A DNA stretch of 64,000 nucleotides from Dongia mobilis. Lineage in GTDB: Bacteria > Pseudomonadota > Alphaproteobacteria > Dongiales > Dongiaceae. Location: contig NZ_SNYW01000009.1 in NCBI RefSeq assembly GCF_004363235.1, positions 124,001-188,000 of the forward strand. The letters run 5' to 3'. Numbering within the stretch: position 1 is the first letter of the stretch; each line of letters begins with the position of its first letter. Below are positions 8,069-17,025 of this stretch, in pieces. The notes below the pieces were generated by a model that searched no databases, had not been told where the DNA came from, and worked only from the letters and a program-made list of their open reading frames with translations. The translations under genes and the position numbers were made by a program.

Positions 8069-9115
8069 TTGCTGGCCAACAGGATTGCGGCGCTCTGCGC
8101 CTTCGTCAGGGAAAAAAGCGGGGCCGGCGATGTCACGGCCACTCTCATCGGGCGCCTCGGCGGGGGGGCGATCCAGCACAACTGGGCGATCGACCTTTCG
8201 CTTGATGGCGTCGCGCATCCGGTTGTCCTGCGCACCGATGCGCCGAGTGGCATCGCCGAAAGCCGAGGAAAGGACCAGGAATTCGCCATCCTGCGCGTGC
8301 TGCATGCCGCCGGCATCAAGGTACCGGAACCGCTCTGGCTAGAGGAAACCGGCCGCGTCATCGGCACGCCCTTCCATGTGACAAGGCGCCTCGGCGGTTC
8401 GGCGGATCCCCGCAAGCTGGTGCGCAACATCGAGGAAGAGCCGGGCGAGACATTGGCGCGGGAATTGGGCGCCGAGATTGCAAGACTTCATGCCGTCAAG
8501 CCGGGCGACGCGCTCGGCTTCCTGCCGCAGCCGGCCTCGAACCTCGTGGCGGACCGCCTCAATCACCACCGCGCACAACTGGATGCGCTGCCTGAGCCGC
8601 AGCCGGTGCTGGAATGGGCCATCAATCGGCTGCAGGACGAGGCGCCGGCCTACTTGCACAACGATGACCGCGTCGTCCTGTGCCATCGCGATTTCCGCAC
8701 TGGCAATTACCTCGTCGAGAACGACCGGCTGGTGGCACTGCTGGATCTTGAATTTGCGGGGTTGAGCGACCCCTATGAGGATCTCGGCTGGTTCTGCGCG
8801 CGCTGCTGGCGCTTCGGCATGGTCGGTGCAGAAGCCGGCGGGATCGGCAGCCGCTCTGCCTTTTACGCAGGCTATGCGGAAGCAAGCGGCCGCAATGTCG
8901 ATGACGACAAGGTGCGATTCTGGGAGCAGATGGCGGCGCTGCGCTGGGCGATCATGGCGCTGGAGCAGGCCGAGCGCCATCTCGCCGGTCGCGAGCGGTC
9001 GCTGGAACTGGCCTTGACTGGATTGGTTGCCCTGGAAACGGAATACGACCTGCTGGTCGACCTCAACCTGCCGGGCTTCAAGCCGGCGCCGCGCAAGACC
9101 CGTTTGGAGAACTGA
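8069..9115 (+). CDS. APH-family phosphotransferase, LvaA-like 4-hydroxyacyl-CoA kinase
   Basis: 348 residues from a TTG at 8069; no in-frame ATG or GTG fits the N-terminus. The kinase fold is visible: a Gly-rich loop near residue 32 (GRLGGGAIQHNW), VLCHRDFRTGNYLV as the catalytic loop (HxDxxxxN), and LDLEFAGLSDPYEDL as the metal-binding segment. Relatives include the kinase half of ACAD10/11 and LvaA, which phosphorylates the 4-hydroxyl of a 4-hydroxyacyl-CoA. Placement between the dehydrogenase and the DUF6285 gene supports that role rather than antibiotic resistance. Confidence 0.87.
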   Translation: MLANRIAALCAFVREKSGAGDVTATLIGRLGGGAIQHNWAIDLSLDGVAHPVVLRTDAPSGIAESRGKDQEFAILRVLHAAGIKVPEPLWLEETGRVIGTPFHVTRRLGGSADPRKLVRNIEEEPGETLARELGAEIARLHAVKPGDALGFLPQPASNLVADRLNHHRAQLDALPEPQPVLEWAINRLQDEAPAYLHNDDRVVLCHRDFRTGNYLVENDRLVALLDLEFAGLSDPYEDLGWFCARCWRFGMVGAEAGGIGSRSAFYAGYAEASGRNVDDDKVRFWEQMAALRWAIMALEQAERHLAGRERSLELALTGLVALETEYDLLVDLNLPGFKPAPRKTRLEN

Positions 9116-9117
9116 CC

Positions 9118-9519
9118 ATGAAACAGCGTCCAGGCCCCGACGCCCTGGTCGAGGCAGCGCTTGCCACGTTGCAGGAGGAATTGCTGCCGGGCCTCAAGGG
9201 TCGGCAGAAATACCTTGGCGCCATGATCGCCCGAGCGCTGCAGGTCGCCCGGGCCACCCAGGCCGCGGCACACGAACTGGAAGCGGAAGAGCGCGCCAGC
9301 CTGTCGCGGCTATACGAGCGCCGCATTGAAGGGGACCTGGTCGAAGCACGGCGACAACTCGCCGCGGATATCCGCGCCCGCAGGTTCCAGCCCGGCTCGC
9401 CAGCGGAGACTCGATTGCTCGATCACCTCGTCGAAACCACGGCCCATGACCTGCGCATCGCCAACATCAAATACCTGGCGCAACGGCAGCGGCGCCATGG
9501 CGCGGAATCTGCCGTTTAG
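9118..9519 (+). CDS. DUF6285 protein, LvaB-like kinase partner
   Basis: 133 residues, highly charged and all-helical in appearance, with no signal peptide. The N-terminal pattern (P-ALVEAALATLQEELLPGL, then LGAMIARALQVA) fits DUF6285. It starts two bases after the kinase stop. Small proteins of this family are nearly always adjacent to the APH-type kinase and acyl-CoA dehydrogenase, and LvaB of Pseudomonas is needed for LvaA kinase activity. A partner or stabiliser of the upstream kinase is therefore inferred. It ends two bases before the convergent mntP stop. Confidence 0.78.
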   Translation: MKQRPGPDALVEAALATLQEELLPGLKGRQKYLGAMIARALQVARATQAAAHELEAEERASLSRLYERRIEGDLVEARRQLAADIRARRFQPGSPAETRLLDHLVETTAHDLRIANIKYLAQRQRRHGAESAV

Positions 9520-9521
9520 GT

Positions 9522-10091
9522 CTAGGCGAATACGCCGTGCTCGAAGAGCAGCTTCACGCCAATGGCGATGAGGCAGAGACCGCCCACGCATTCGGCCCAG
9601 CGACCGAGCAAGGGGCCGGCAACGCGCGCAATCAGCACGCCGCCGAAAGTCATGCCGAAAGTCACTATGCCGATAAGCATGATGGTAAGCGGAATGTGCA
9701 GGTCCATATAGGCGAGCGTGACGCCAACGGCAGTTGCGTCGATGCTGGTGGCCATGGCGGTCAGCATCAGGACGAGTGGGCCGTGGCGGACCGGTTTGGG
9801 GGCGTCCGCATCCTTCTCGCCCATGAAGGCAAGCCAGCACATGCGGCCGCCGACACCCAGCAACAGCGCAAAGGCGATCCAGTGGTCGACCGCCTCGATA
9901 TAGCGGCCGATGGTGTAGCCGAGGCCGAGGCCGATGACGGGAGCAACCAGTTCGAAGATGCCAAAATAGGCGGCGATGCGGGCAGCTTCCGCCACGCGCG
10001 GCCTGTGCAAGGCGGCGCCCTTGCCGAGCGAGGCGGCGAAAGCGTCAGCGGAAAGTGAAAAGGCGAGGGCAAGGGAGGTGGCGATGGACAT
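9522..10091 (-). CDS. mntP: Manganese efflux pump MntP
   Basis: 189 residues, inner-membrane, with about six hydrophobic helices arranged as two DUF204 halves. The duplicated acidic motifs are SADAFAASLGKG in helix 1 and SIDATAVGVTLAY in the second half, matching the conserved aspartates of MntP. It exports Mn(II) to prevent manganese toxicity. A manganese riboswitch lies upstream on the same strand, which both supports the assignment and predicts induction by Mn. Confidence 0.93.
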   Translation of the reverse strand: MSIATSLALAFSLSADAFAASLGKGAALHRPRVAEAARIAAYFGIFELVAPVIGLGLGYTIGRYIEAVDHWIAFALLLGVGGRMCWLAFMGEKDADAPKPVRHGPLVLMLTAMATSIDATAVGVTLAYMDLHIPLTIMLIGIVTFGMTFGGVLIARVAGPLLGRWAECVGGLCLIAIGVKLLFEHGVFA

Positions 10092-10169
10092 CAGCTAAAA
10101 TCCCGAAGCCAGTATTGAGCACAGCGGTCACGACGCCTATCCCCCTGGCTTTGGCGGGGATGGGTGCGT

Positions 10170-10303
10170 GCCACTGGTCTCGCCCGGTTTCGATTGATCG
10201 CCGATCATCGAAATCTGCGCATACCATGAAGGCCGAAACCTCCAAGCATGTTGATATGCGCCCTGCCTGGAGCCCGGCAGGCGGCTACTCCCCAATGAGT
10301 GAC
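10170..10303 (-). promoter_or_regulatory. yybP-ykoY manganese riboswitch upstream of mntP
   Basis: Read on the minus strand, GGGGAGTAGCCGCC (10293 downward) is the conserved 5' element. It is followed by a GC stem and CAACATGCTTGGAGG. The conserved 3' element GCGAGACC is at 10183-10176. These are the invariant parts of the Mn-sensing aptamer, which often precedes mntP. A further hairpin (ATCCCC with GGGGAT, about 10138-10161) lies between the aptamer and the start codon and may be part of the expression platform. Boundaries are approximate. Confidence 0.85.
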
Positions 10304-10344
10304 TGTCGAATACGTGCCGGCGCGGTCGAAGTCAAGCGCGGCCC

Positions 10345-11757
10345 TCACACGCGGCGCCAGGATTTGGCGCGCGCCACCGCATCTGCAAATCGTTCGCAGT
10401 ATTCGCGACTATCCTGCCCTGGTGCCACCACTGTTGTAGCACCCGGGGGCAATTCCAGGTCGCGACCGACGGCACGTCCGGCGAAGGCTGCACAGCCGAA
10501 AGCGGTGAGTTCATCAAAACCGCGCGTCACCAATTCGCGGCCGGTGACGTCGGCCAGGAACTGAAGGAAATAGGGGTTGCGGGTGAGGCCGCCATCGACC
10601 GAAATGCGGGCATCCAAGGTGATGTTGCCGGCCATCGTGGCAACCACTTCCGCGGTCCGCAGCGCGATCCCTTCGATGACCGACCGGGCAAGGTCGGCGG
10701 GCGTTGTCTCAAGGCCCATGCCGAGCCAGAGGCCGGCGGCACCCCGGTCCCAATGCGGGCAGGCGAGCCCGGATAGCGCCGGCACGAAAACCAGTTCGCG
10801 GGCGATGGCCGGCACGCCTTCGAAACGATTGAGTGCCGCCATGTCGGGAACGAGGCCGAGTTTCAGCAGCCAGTCGACGGCCGAGCCCGCATTGTAGACG
10901 CCGCCATCGACGGCATATGTACGCTCGCCGCCGAACTGCCAGGCAAGGGTGGGCAACAGGCCCTGATCGGGCCGACGCAGGATCTCGGACCCGGTAAGGG
11001 CGAGGGCGAAGGCGCCGGTGCCGAAGGTGATCTTTGCATCGCCGGTGTTGCGGCAGCCATGGCCATAGAGGGCGGCTTGCTGGTCGACCATCGAGGCGGT
11101 CACGGGAACGCCGCCGATGGTTCCGAATTCACCGATGGTGGGGCGGATCGGAGGCAAGGTTTCCATCGGCACGCCGAAAAGATCGCAGAGCACCGGATCC
11201 CATTCGCCGGTGGCGAGGTTCATCAGCGAGGTGCGGCTGGCGGTGGTCGCATCCGTGGCGCAGGTGCCGGTCAGGCGCTGCAGGAAGAAGGCATCGGTGG
11301 TGCCGAGGCGCAGGCGCCTCTGCTTCAGCAAATCCCCGGCTGCCGGCACATGATCCAGCAGCCAGCGCAGCTTGGTGGCCGAGAAATAGGCATCAAGCGG
11401 CAGGCCGGCACGGGTCAGGGTTTCCGTCTCGGCGCCCGCAGATTTCAGCTTCTCGATCTCCGCCATCGTTCGCGCATCCTGCCAGACGATGACGGGCGAG
11501 ATCGCCTCACCGGTCATGGCATCCCAGGCGAGGCAGCTTTCGCCCTGGTTGTCTATACCGATCGCCTCGGCCTTGCCGGCCGCGGCGAGGCAGGTTTGGA
11601 TATGTGCAATGAGTTCTTCGGGGTCGTGCTCGACCCGGCCGTCGGCACCCAGAATCTGCCGGTGCTTCTCGCTGTGGACGATACGCGCGCCACCGTCATC
11701 CGCGACCAGAAGCGCGCGGGTCGAGGTGGTGCCCTGGTCGATGGCCACGATCGCCAT
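10345..11757 (-). CDS. FGGY-family carbohydrate kinase (glycerol kinase-like)
   Basis: 470 residues from the ATG at 11757 behind GAGGA; a TTG two codons upstream overlaps the previous stop. FGGY features: IDQGTTSTRALL, DAYFSATKLRWLL, MVDQQAALYGHG, FGTGAF and the C-terminal SVDGGLTRNP. Overall layout resembles glycerol kinase. However, where GlpK has NQRET (its Arg and Glu bind glycerol), this protein has NQGES (70-74), losing the arginine. It phosphorylates a polyol or sugar with ATP in the cytoplasm; glycerol is possible but not certain. It is last in an operon with two FAD oxidoreductases. Confidence 0.83.
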   Translation of the reverse strand: MAIVAIDQGTTSTRALLVADDGGARIVHSEKHRQILGADGRVEHDPEELIAHIQTCLAAAGKAEAIGIDNQGESCLAWDAMTGEAISPVIVWQDARTMAEIEKLKSAGAETETLTRAGLPLDAYFSATKLRWLLDHVPAAGDLLKQRRLRLGTTDAFFLQRLTGTCATDATTASRTSLMNLATGEWDPVLCDLFGVPMETLPPIRPTIGEFGTIGGVPVTASMVDQQAALYGHGCRNTGDAKITFGTGAFALALTGSEILRRPDQGLLPTLAWQFGGERTYAVDGGVYNAGSAVDWLLKLGLVPDMAALNRFEGVPAIARELVFVPALSGLACPHWDRGAAGLWLGMGLETTPADLARSVIEGIALRTAEVVATMAGNITLDARISVDGGLTRNPYFLQFLADVTGRELVTRGFDELTAFGCAAFAGRAVGRDLELPPGATTVVAPGQDSREYCERFADAVARAKSWRRV

Positions 11758-11759
11758 GG

Positions 11760-12992
11760 TCAATCCTCGATCGAGACGCGGATGCTGTCAGCGCCTTCGG
11801 GCAAGGCGAGATCAGCCAGCGGTATCAGAATGCGGCGCTCGGGCAAGGTGTTTCGCCAGCCGCGCCAAATGACTCTGTCGCCGCACGAGATGCTGATCAT
11901 GCCACCTGCCTTGTCGCTTGCGCGCAACTGGATGAAGTCACCGAGACCGGTACCAAGTCGCGGCAGCGCCAGGCGTTGTGGGACGGTCAGTTTGACATGG
12001 GCGCCGCGCTCGATGCTAAGCACCCGGTCAGGCGCCGGCAGATCGCCGGCAAGATCCTGTGCCACCACGGCTCCCACACGCCGCCCTTCGCGCCAGGACC
12101 AGCCGGCCGTTTCGACCGGGCGGAGCAGATTGCCGGTGGCGAAATAGGCCGCGTCGGAACAGCGGCCGTGTTGATCGACCACCGGTCCGCCGCTACCGAC
12201 GTCCAGCGCCAGATGGCTTGACCGCACCAGTTCGGCTGCCGGCACGAAGCGGCCGGTGAGGATGACGCCGTCGCAATCCAGCAGAACCTCGGTATTGTCC
12301 CGCCGGAGGCGCACGCGCCCGACCTGACCGCTACCGCAGATCTCGATAAGTTCGGTTTCCAGCAGCAGCGGAACACCGAACAGGCGCGGTGCCAGGGCGT
12401 ATGGTGACCATGCCGTGACGCGGTCATTCGCCTCCACCATGGCGACCGGCTGCATGCCCGCCTTGCGACAGGTGAGGAGTGCCGAGAAGGCAACCAGTTC
12501 CGATCCGATGATGACCGGGCGCGCGAAGGGTCGCTGTTTCTCCAGATAGGTAAAGGCCTGCAGGGCGCCGGTGTTGATGACGCCCTGGGGCCGGTCGCCG
12601 CCGATAAAGCGGGCGCTGCGCGGTGTCTCGCGGACCCCGGTTGCCAGGATGACACGTCGCGCCTGCAAAGTGGCGGTGCCGTCGGGTGTCGCGAGATCGA
12701 GGCTGCCGCCTGGATGCAGGGCGACGACGGTGTGCTGCCGGCGGATGTCGATGCCGGCACGTTCCGCCGTTTCGACCAGCCTCGCCGCATAGCGCGGCCC
12801 CGACAGAATACGGCCGAATTCGCGCAGGCCGAAGGGTGGGTGGCCGCAATGGCGCGGGATGCCGCCTGCCTGCTTTTCCCGTTCAAGGACGACCACCTGC
12901 GCGACACCCGCTTCGCGCAGCGCCATGGCGGCAGCAAGGCCCGAAGGGCCACCGCCAATGATGGCGACATCGCAGGCGCTCGTCTCAGCCAT
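11760..12992 (-). CDS. NAD(P)/FAD-dependent oxidoreductase, GlpB-like component
   Basis: 410 residues from the ATG at 12992, overlapping the end of the upstream gene by eight bases. A two-dinucleotide-binding flavoprotein: IIGGGPSGLAAA near the start, then RRVILATGVRETPRSARF and a second LTGRFVPAAEL segment. It resembles the small FAD/NAD proteins that pair with GlpA-type dehydrogenases in three-part glycerol-phosphate dehydrogenases. The last 90 or so residues are a beta-rich extension (LRASDKAGGMISISCG) beyond the oxidoreductase core. It likely passes electrons between the dehydrogenase and an acceptor. Confidence 0.82.
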   Translation of the reverse strand: MAETSACDVAIIGGGPSGLAAAMALREAGVAQVVVLEREKQAGGIPRHCGHPPFGLREFGRILSGPRYAARLVETAERAGIDIRRQHTVVALHPGGSLDLATPDGTATLQARRVILATGVRETPRSARFIGGDRPQGVINTGALQAFTYLEKQRPFARPVIIGSELVAFSALLTCRKAGMQPVAMVEANDRVTAWSPYALAPRLFGVPLLLETELIEICGSGQVGRVRLRRDNTEVLLDCDGVILTGRFVPAAELVRSSHLALDVGSGGPVVDQHGRCSDAAYFATGNLLRPVETAGWSWREGRRVGAVVAQDLAGDLPAPDRVLSIERGAHVKLTVPQRLALPRLGTGLGDFIQLRASDKAGGMISISCGDRVIWRGWRNTLPERRILIPLADLALPEGADSIRVSIED

Positions 12993-14373
12993 GGAGGCGC
13001 CCCGCGCTGATGGCAGCGACATGGGCGCTGCAATAGAAGCCCTGGCAGCGGCCCATGCCGGCCCGCGTGCGCCGCTTGAGCCCGCCCGGATCGCCGGCCG
13101 GCAAGGGCCCGGTCAGCGCCTGTTCGATCTCGCGTCTGGTTACCAGTTCGCAATGGCAGACGATCTCGCCATGCCCCGGCTGTTGCCAGTCGCGCGGCAG
13201 GTGGTCGGCAAGGTTGGGCATTCTCGGCCACTGGGGCTCGGCCCGAGTTGCGGTCTTTGCGCCGTCGTAGAGCGCAACCACATGCTGGGCAATGCCGAGG
13301 GCCGCCGTGAGTCCGGTCGAACGGATGCCGCCGACCGAGATCCAGTTCCGTTCCTTCACGCCGATACGGTATTCCTTGCGCTCGGTCGCCGGCCGCAAAC
13401 CGGCATAGGTCGCGGTGACCGGAATTGGAGCGAGTCCCGGAATCATGCGCAGGGCGGACGCGTGCAGCTCTTCCAGCATGCGTCGGTCGAGGTTGGCGCG
13501 ATCTCGTTCCGGCTGTTCCTCGGCCGTGGGGCCGACCAGCACATTGCCGAAGATAGTGCGGCAGATGACGACGCCCTTGGACCGCTCGGTCGGCACTGGC
13601 AGGATGATGGTGCGGAGCAGGGCGGCGGCGGCCTTGTCGAAGACGACGAATTGCCCCTTGCGCGGGCGAATCTCGAAATCGCATTCGCCCAGCAGGCTGC
13701 GTTCCAATTCGTCGCCATGGAGCCCGGCGCAATTGACCACATGCCCTGCCGTGATGCGCCCCCGGGGCGTTTCCAGCCGCCAGGACGCGCCGTCGAACGA
13801 ACCGGCGGTGACCGGCGCGTTGCGCAGGCAGGCAGCACCCTCGGCCAATGCCTGGGAAATATAGGCGAGCGGCGCCGACCATGGATCGATCAGATGCTCC
13901 CCCGGTACCAGCACGGCAGCGCGCGCCTGCGGTGCAAGGTTGGGCTCACGCGCCAGCAACTCGTCGCGGCCGATGCGCCGCGCATCAGAGACATCGTTTT
14001 CATGCGCCTGGGCCAATATGCCGTCGAGTTTTGCCTCGTCCTCGTCCGACCAGGCGACGACCGCGGCGCCGGTTTCCAGGAGCGGCAGATTGAGGCGCTC
14101 GCGGATTTCCAGATATTCACGGTAGCCCGTCTGCATGCAGCGGAGCTCGAGCGAGCCCGGTGGCGCGTCGAACCCGGTGTGCAAGATGGCGCTGTTGCCC
14201 TTGCTGGCCCCTGCCAGGATATCGGGCGCGCGCTCCAGCAGGATGACGGCTGCCCCTTCCAGTGCAAAGCGCCTGGCCACGGCGCAGCCCACCACGCCAC
14301 CGCCAATCACGGCCACATCCCAGTTGCGACCCAGCGCCGCTTGTGCCGTCATCCCCGCTTCCGGCTGCGCCAT
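12985..14373 (-). CDS. FAD-dependent glycerol-3-phosphate dehydrogenase-like protein with BFD-type [2Fe-2S] domain
   Basis: 462 residues. DAO fold with VIGGGVVGCAVA (22-33), a central substrate domain, and GGIRSTGLTAALGIA at the end of the FAD region. The last 60 residues form a bacterioferredoxin-like iron-sulfur domain with cysteines at 406, 408, 443 and 448 (CHC and CQGFYC). This is the GlpA architecture. It should oxidise a sugar or polyol phosphate such as glycerol 3-phosphate. First gene of the operon with the GlpB-like protein and the FGGY kinase; the kinase product would be its substrate. Confidence 0.86.
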   Translation of the reverse strand: MAQPEAGMTAQAALGRNWDVAVIGGGVVGCAVARRFALEGAAVILLERAPDILAGASKGNSAILHTGFDAPPGSLELRCMQTGYREYLEIRERLNLPLLETGAAVVAWSDEDEAKLDGILAQAHENDVSDARRIGRDELLAREPNLAPQARAAVLVPGEHLIDPWSAPLAYISQALAEGAACLRNAPVTAGSFDGASWRLETPRGRITAGHVVNCAGLHGDELERSLLGECDFEIRPRKGQFVVFDKAAAALLRTIILPVPTERSKGVVICRTIFGNVLVGPTAEEQPERDRANLDRRMLEELHASALRMIPGLAPIPVTATYAGLRPATERKEYRIGVKERNWISVGGIRSTGLTAALGIAQHVVALYDGAKTATRAEPQWPRMPNLADHLPRDWQQPGHGEIVCHCELVTRREIEQALTGPLPAGDPGGLKRRTRAGMGRCQGFYCSAHVAAISAGRLHG

Positions 14374-14475
14374 TTCAGTTTGTTCCCGCCCGCTTTCATT
14401 CTGTGCGGGCCGGATGTTAGGGGAGCGACACCGGGGCGGTCAATTGCCCGGCCGTCTTGCATGCAACGCCCAAGC

Positions 14476-14509
14476 AAAACGGCCCGCCGGCGGATCCGCC
14501 GGCGGGCCG
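14476..14509 (-). terminator. Rho-independent terminator of the chemoreceptor operon
   Basis: A perfect inverted repeat centred on GGATCC (14480-14509, 15-base arms) is followed on the minus strand by TTTT. It lies 27 bases after the stop of the minus-strand chemoreceptor gene. Confidence 0.88.
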
Positions 14510-14535
14510 GGCCATCATGGGGACGATGATGGCCC

Positions 14536-16218
14536 TCAGAGGGAGCGCACGTCCGCGATGAATCGCTCGATGGTCTGGCGGATGGTTGCCGTGTTCTGGC
14601 CGAGCGTCTTCGCCGCGTTGAGCACGGTTTCTGTGGCACTCTGCGTATGGCCCGCCGCCTGGGCGACAAACTCGATCTTCTCCGAGACTTCCTGGTTGCC
14701 GATCGATGCTTCCTGGACGTTGCGCGAGATCTCCTTGGTGGCGGCGTTCTGCTCCTCGACCGCGGCAGCGACACCGCTGGATATCTCCGACATCTGGCGG
14801 ATCTGGTCGCCGACGGTCCGGATCGAATCCGCCGTCGACTGGGTCGAGTTCTGGATGGACGAGATCTGAACAGCGATGTCCTCGGTGGCGCGCGCCGTCT
14901 GGTTGGCGAGGCTCTTGACCTCGTTGGCAACCACGGCAAAACCCTTGCCAGCCTCGCCGGCGCGGGCCGCCTCGATTGTCGCATTGAGGGCAAGAAGGTT
15001 GGTCTGGTTCGAGATCTCGGTGATGAGGCGCACCACGTCGCCGATCTTGGTCGACGCTTCGGTCAGCAGGTTGACGCGCGACGTGGTATCGTCGATCGCA
15101 TGGGTCGAAGCCTCGGCGATGTTGGCCTGGTTGGCGACCTGACGGCTGATCTCCATGATCGAACTGGACAGTTCTTCGGTGGCGGCGGCTACCGTGGATA
15201 CGTTGGTGCTGGCCTCCAGCGCTGCCGCAGCCACCTTCTGCACCTGTTCGAGGGATTCGGTGCTGAGCTTGGTGAGCGTATCGGCGGTCTGGTCGAGGTC
15301 GGTAGCGGATTTCACGAGTGCCTGCAACACGGTTTCGACCTCCTGGTCGAAGCCGCGGGCAAGCTCGGTCATGCGCTGCGCGCGCTTTTCGCGCGCCGCC
15401 TGCTGTTCGGCGGCCTCGCGCTGCAGTCGTTCGTTGTTGCGCATGTTCTCGGCGAAGACCGCAACCGCCGCCGCCATGTTGCCGACCTCGTCGGCGCGCG
15501 CGGCATATGGAATCTCGACGGCCGTGTTGCCGGCAGCCAGTTCCTTCATGGTCGCCGTAATAGTCCGAATGGGCGAGCCGATCGAACGCGACAGCACAAA
15601 GAAGAAGAACACGGCCGCCACCAGCATGACAATGGCACTGCCGATCACCGTAAAGAGTGTCGTTTTCAGGGCACTGGCGATTTCACTCTTCGCGGCCTCG
15701 GTATTCTTCTGGATCTCCTGGGCCAGCAGGCCACCCGCCGCCTCAAGCTGTGTGGTCAGGCGCTCGCCGGCGCCAGTGACTTCGATTGCACGCGCCTCGT
15801 TGACTTTCGAGGGGTGACGCATGTCGAGCAGCTGGATTGTAACAGGACCATCACGCCATTCATTGACTGCGCTCCGAATGCTTTCCAGTGGTGCCACGAG
15901 TTCGGGATCGCCGGCCGCGGCATCCAGAGCCTGCTGAAGCGACGTGTCGTAGCCGGCGCTGATTTCCTCATAGGCGCGCGAGTAGTTGGAATTGCCGGTG
16001 ACCAGAAGCCCGCGGATCAGGTTCTGCATCTTTGCCGCATCGGCGAGCGTCCTGCTGACGGAACTGGACTGGCGTTCGGCCGCGTCGCTGACCGCATTGG
16101 CCGCCTGGATGCGGAAGGTCTGCAGGATGGATATACCGCCCGACACGATGATGATCACGCCAAGCAGGGCGAAGGCCAGGATCAGCTTCTTGGCAACAGA
16201 GAGATTGGCAAAACTCAT
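14536..16218 (-). CDS. Methyl-accepting chemotaxis protein (CHASE3-like sensor, HAMP, MCP signalling domain)
   Basis: 560 residues. Transmembrane helix 1 covers about residues 10-32. A helical periplasmic domain of about 155 residues resembles CHASE3. Helix 2 is near 190-212, followed by a HAMP domain with [10 protein letters not shown]. The cytoplasmic hairpin contains the conserved tip [22 protein letters not shown] that contacts CheA and CheW. It ends without a visible CheR/CheB tether pentapeptide. It lies 20 bases downstream of a secreted sensor-like protein and is probably co-transcribed with it. The ligand is unknown. Confidence 0.94.
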   Translation of the reverse strand: MSFANLSVAKKLILAFALLGVIIIVSGGISILQTFRIQAANAVSDAAERQSSSVSRTLADAAKMQNLIRGLLVTGNSNYSRAYEEISAGYDTSLQQALDAAAGDPELVAPLESIRSAVNEWRDGPVTIQLLDMRHPSKVNEARAIEVTGAGERLTTQLEAAGGLLAQEIQKNTEAAKSEIASALKTTLFTVIGSAIVMLVAAVFFFFVLSRSIGSPIRTITATMKELAAGNTAVEIPYAARADEVGNMAAAVAVFAENMRNNERLQREAAEQQAAREKRAQRMTELARGFDQEVETVLQALVKSATDLDQTADTLTKLSTESLEQVQKVAAAALEASTNVSTVAAATEELSSSIMEISRQVANQANIAEASTHAIDDTTSRVNLLTEASTKIGDVVRLITEISNQTNLLALNATIEAARAGEAGKGFAVVANEVKSLANQTARATEDIAVQISSIQNSTQSTADSIRTVGDQIRQMSEISSGVAAAVEEQNAATKEISRNVQEASIGNQEVSEKIEFVAQAAGHTQSATETVLNAAKTLGQNTATIRQTIERFIADVRSL

Positions 16219-16238
16219 GATTATATCCCCCTGTCCGA

Positions 16239-16850
16239 TCAGCCCTGCAGCCGGCGCTGCAGTTCGGTGAGATTGAATTCGATGGTGACGGCGCCGATCG
16301 ATTCCTTGCTGTCGGGATCGACGATGGTCAGGTTGACCTGGGTCCGCCAGGTCTTGGTTCCTTCATGAAATTCGGCTTCGTCGATGAACACGGCATCCGG
16401 GCCGACCAGAAAGGTCTTCTGGTACTTCGCCTCGTCGCCCTGCCAGAAATCCGATGTCACCGAACTCTGCCCGACATTGAGTCCATACTGGTCCATCACG
16501 AAGATTTCGGTGTAGAGCCCGGCCGAACCAGCCTGGATATAAAGGAGATAGTTCGACAACGGGCTGCTGAGAATTTCGGCGATCAGCGGCTGGTCATCGG
16601 ATTCGGCTTCGGCCCGCCAGGAGCCGTCCATCTCGTCGATTTTCGCTTGGTCGAGGCCGGTCCGCGCCTCGTTGGCTGCGCGCACCGATAGGATGGTAAC
16701 CGGCTGGATGATGCGTTCGCGCATCTCGGCAATCACGTCCGGGGAAATGATGCTGGGAGAGATCGGCAGCGTGCTCTGGGCGTGAGCAGGGGCGAGGCCG
16801 GTCATGACCAGCAAGGTCAGCAGGGTTAGGAATCTGGCGGCTGGTTGCAT
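16239..16850 (-). CDS. Secreted PDC/Cache-like sensor protein
   Basis: 203 residues with a signal peptide (cleavage near AHA-QS, residue 24) and no other membrane segment. The C-terminal 110 residues read like a Cache/PDC fold: [14 protein letters not shown], then [15 protein letters not shown], a short EGTKTW loop and a final GAVTIEFNL strand. Such domains bind small ligands in the periplasm. It is the first gene of a two-gene transcript with a chemoreceptor, so a role as its ligand-binding partner is inferred. A free-standing Cache protein beside an MCP is less usual than a fused one. Confidence 0.68.
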   Translation of the reverse strand: MQPAARFLTLLTLLVMTGLAPAHAQSTLPISPSIISPDVIAEMRERIIQPVTILSVRAANEARTGLDQAKIDEMDGSWRAEAESDDQPLIAEILSSPLSNYLLYIQAGSAGLYTEIFVMDQYGLNVGQSSVTSDFWQGDEAKYQKTFLVGPDAVFIDEAEFHEGTKTWRTQVNLTIVDPDSKESIGAVTIEFNLTELQRRLQG

Positions 16851-17006
16851 GGTGTGACTCCGCGAACAGGAAAACTGCGCTTAGCTAAAACTTTAAACGT
16901 AAAGAAATGATTGCTATGGCAGTGGCGGCCGAGAATTAGATGAGCTGCATAAATTCAAGGGATTATTGGCGAATAATGGCGAGGAAGAATTGTTTGATTT
17001 ATGTAT

Positions 17007-17025
17007 TATGTCCTAAAACATAGGA
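17007..17025. promoter_or_regulatory. Inverted-repeat operator candidate in an AT-rich divergent intergenic region
   Basis: The 288-base region 16851-17138 between the sensor gene and the YihY gene is AT-rich. It contains TCCTA-N5-TAGGA (17011-17025) nested with TATGT-N6-ACATA (17007-17022). The position suits a shared operator for the divergent genes. No binding protein is known. Confidence 0.3.

Noticed and set aside
8069-9115. Aminoglycoside resistance kinase
   Set aside because: The APH fold is present, but tight linkage to acyl-CoA dehydrogenase and DUF6285 points to acyl-CoA metabolism.
11987-14529. Very long overlapping open frames on both strands (631 aa minus, 556 aa plus)
   Set aside because: They are in alternate frames of the two FAD oxidoreductase genes, have Arg/Pro/Ser-rich compositions typical of high-GC shadows and show no domain.
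14647-16368. 573-residue plus-strand open frame opposite the chemoreceptor gene
   Set aside because: The minus-strand frame encodes an unmistakable chemoreceptor; the plus frame is its antisense shadow.
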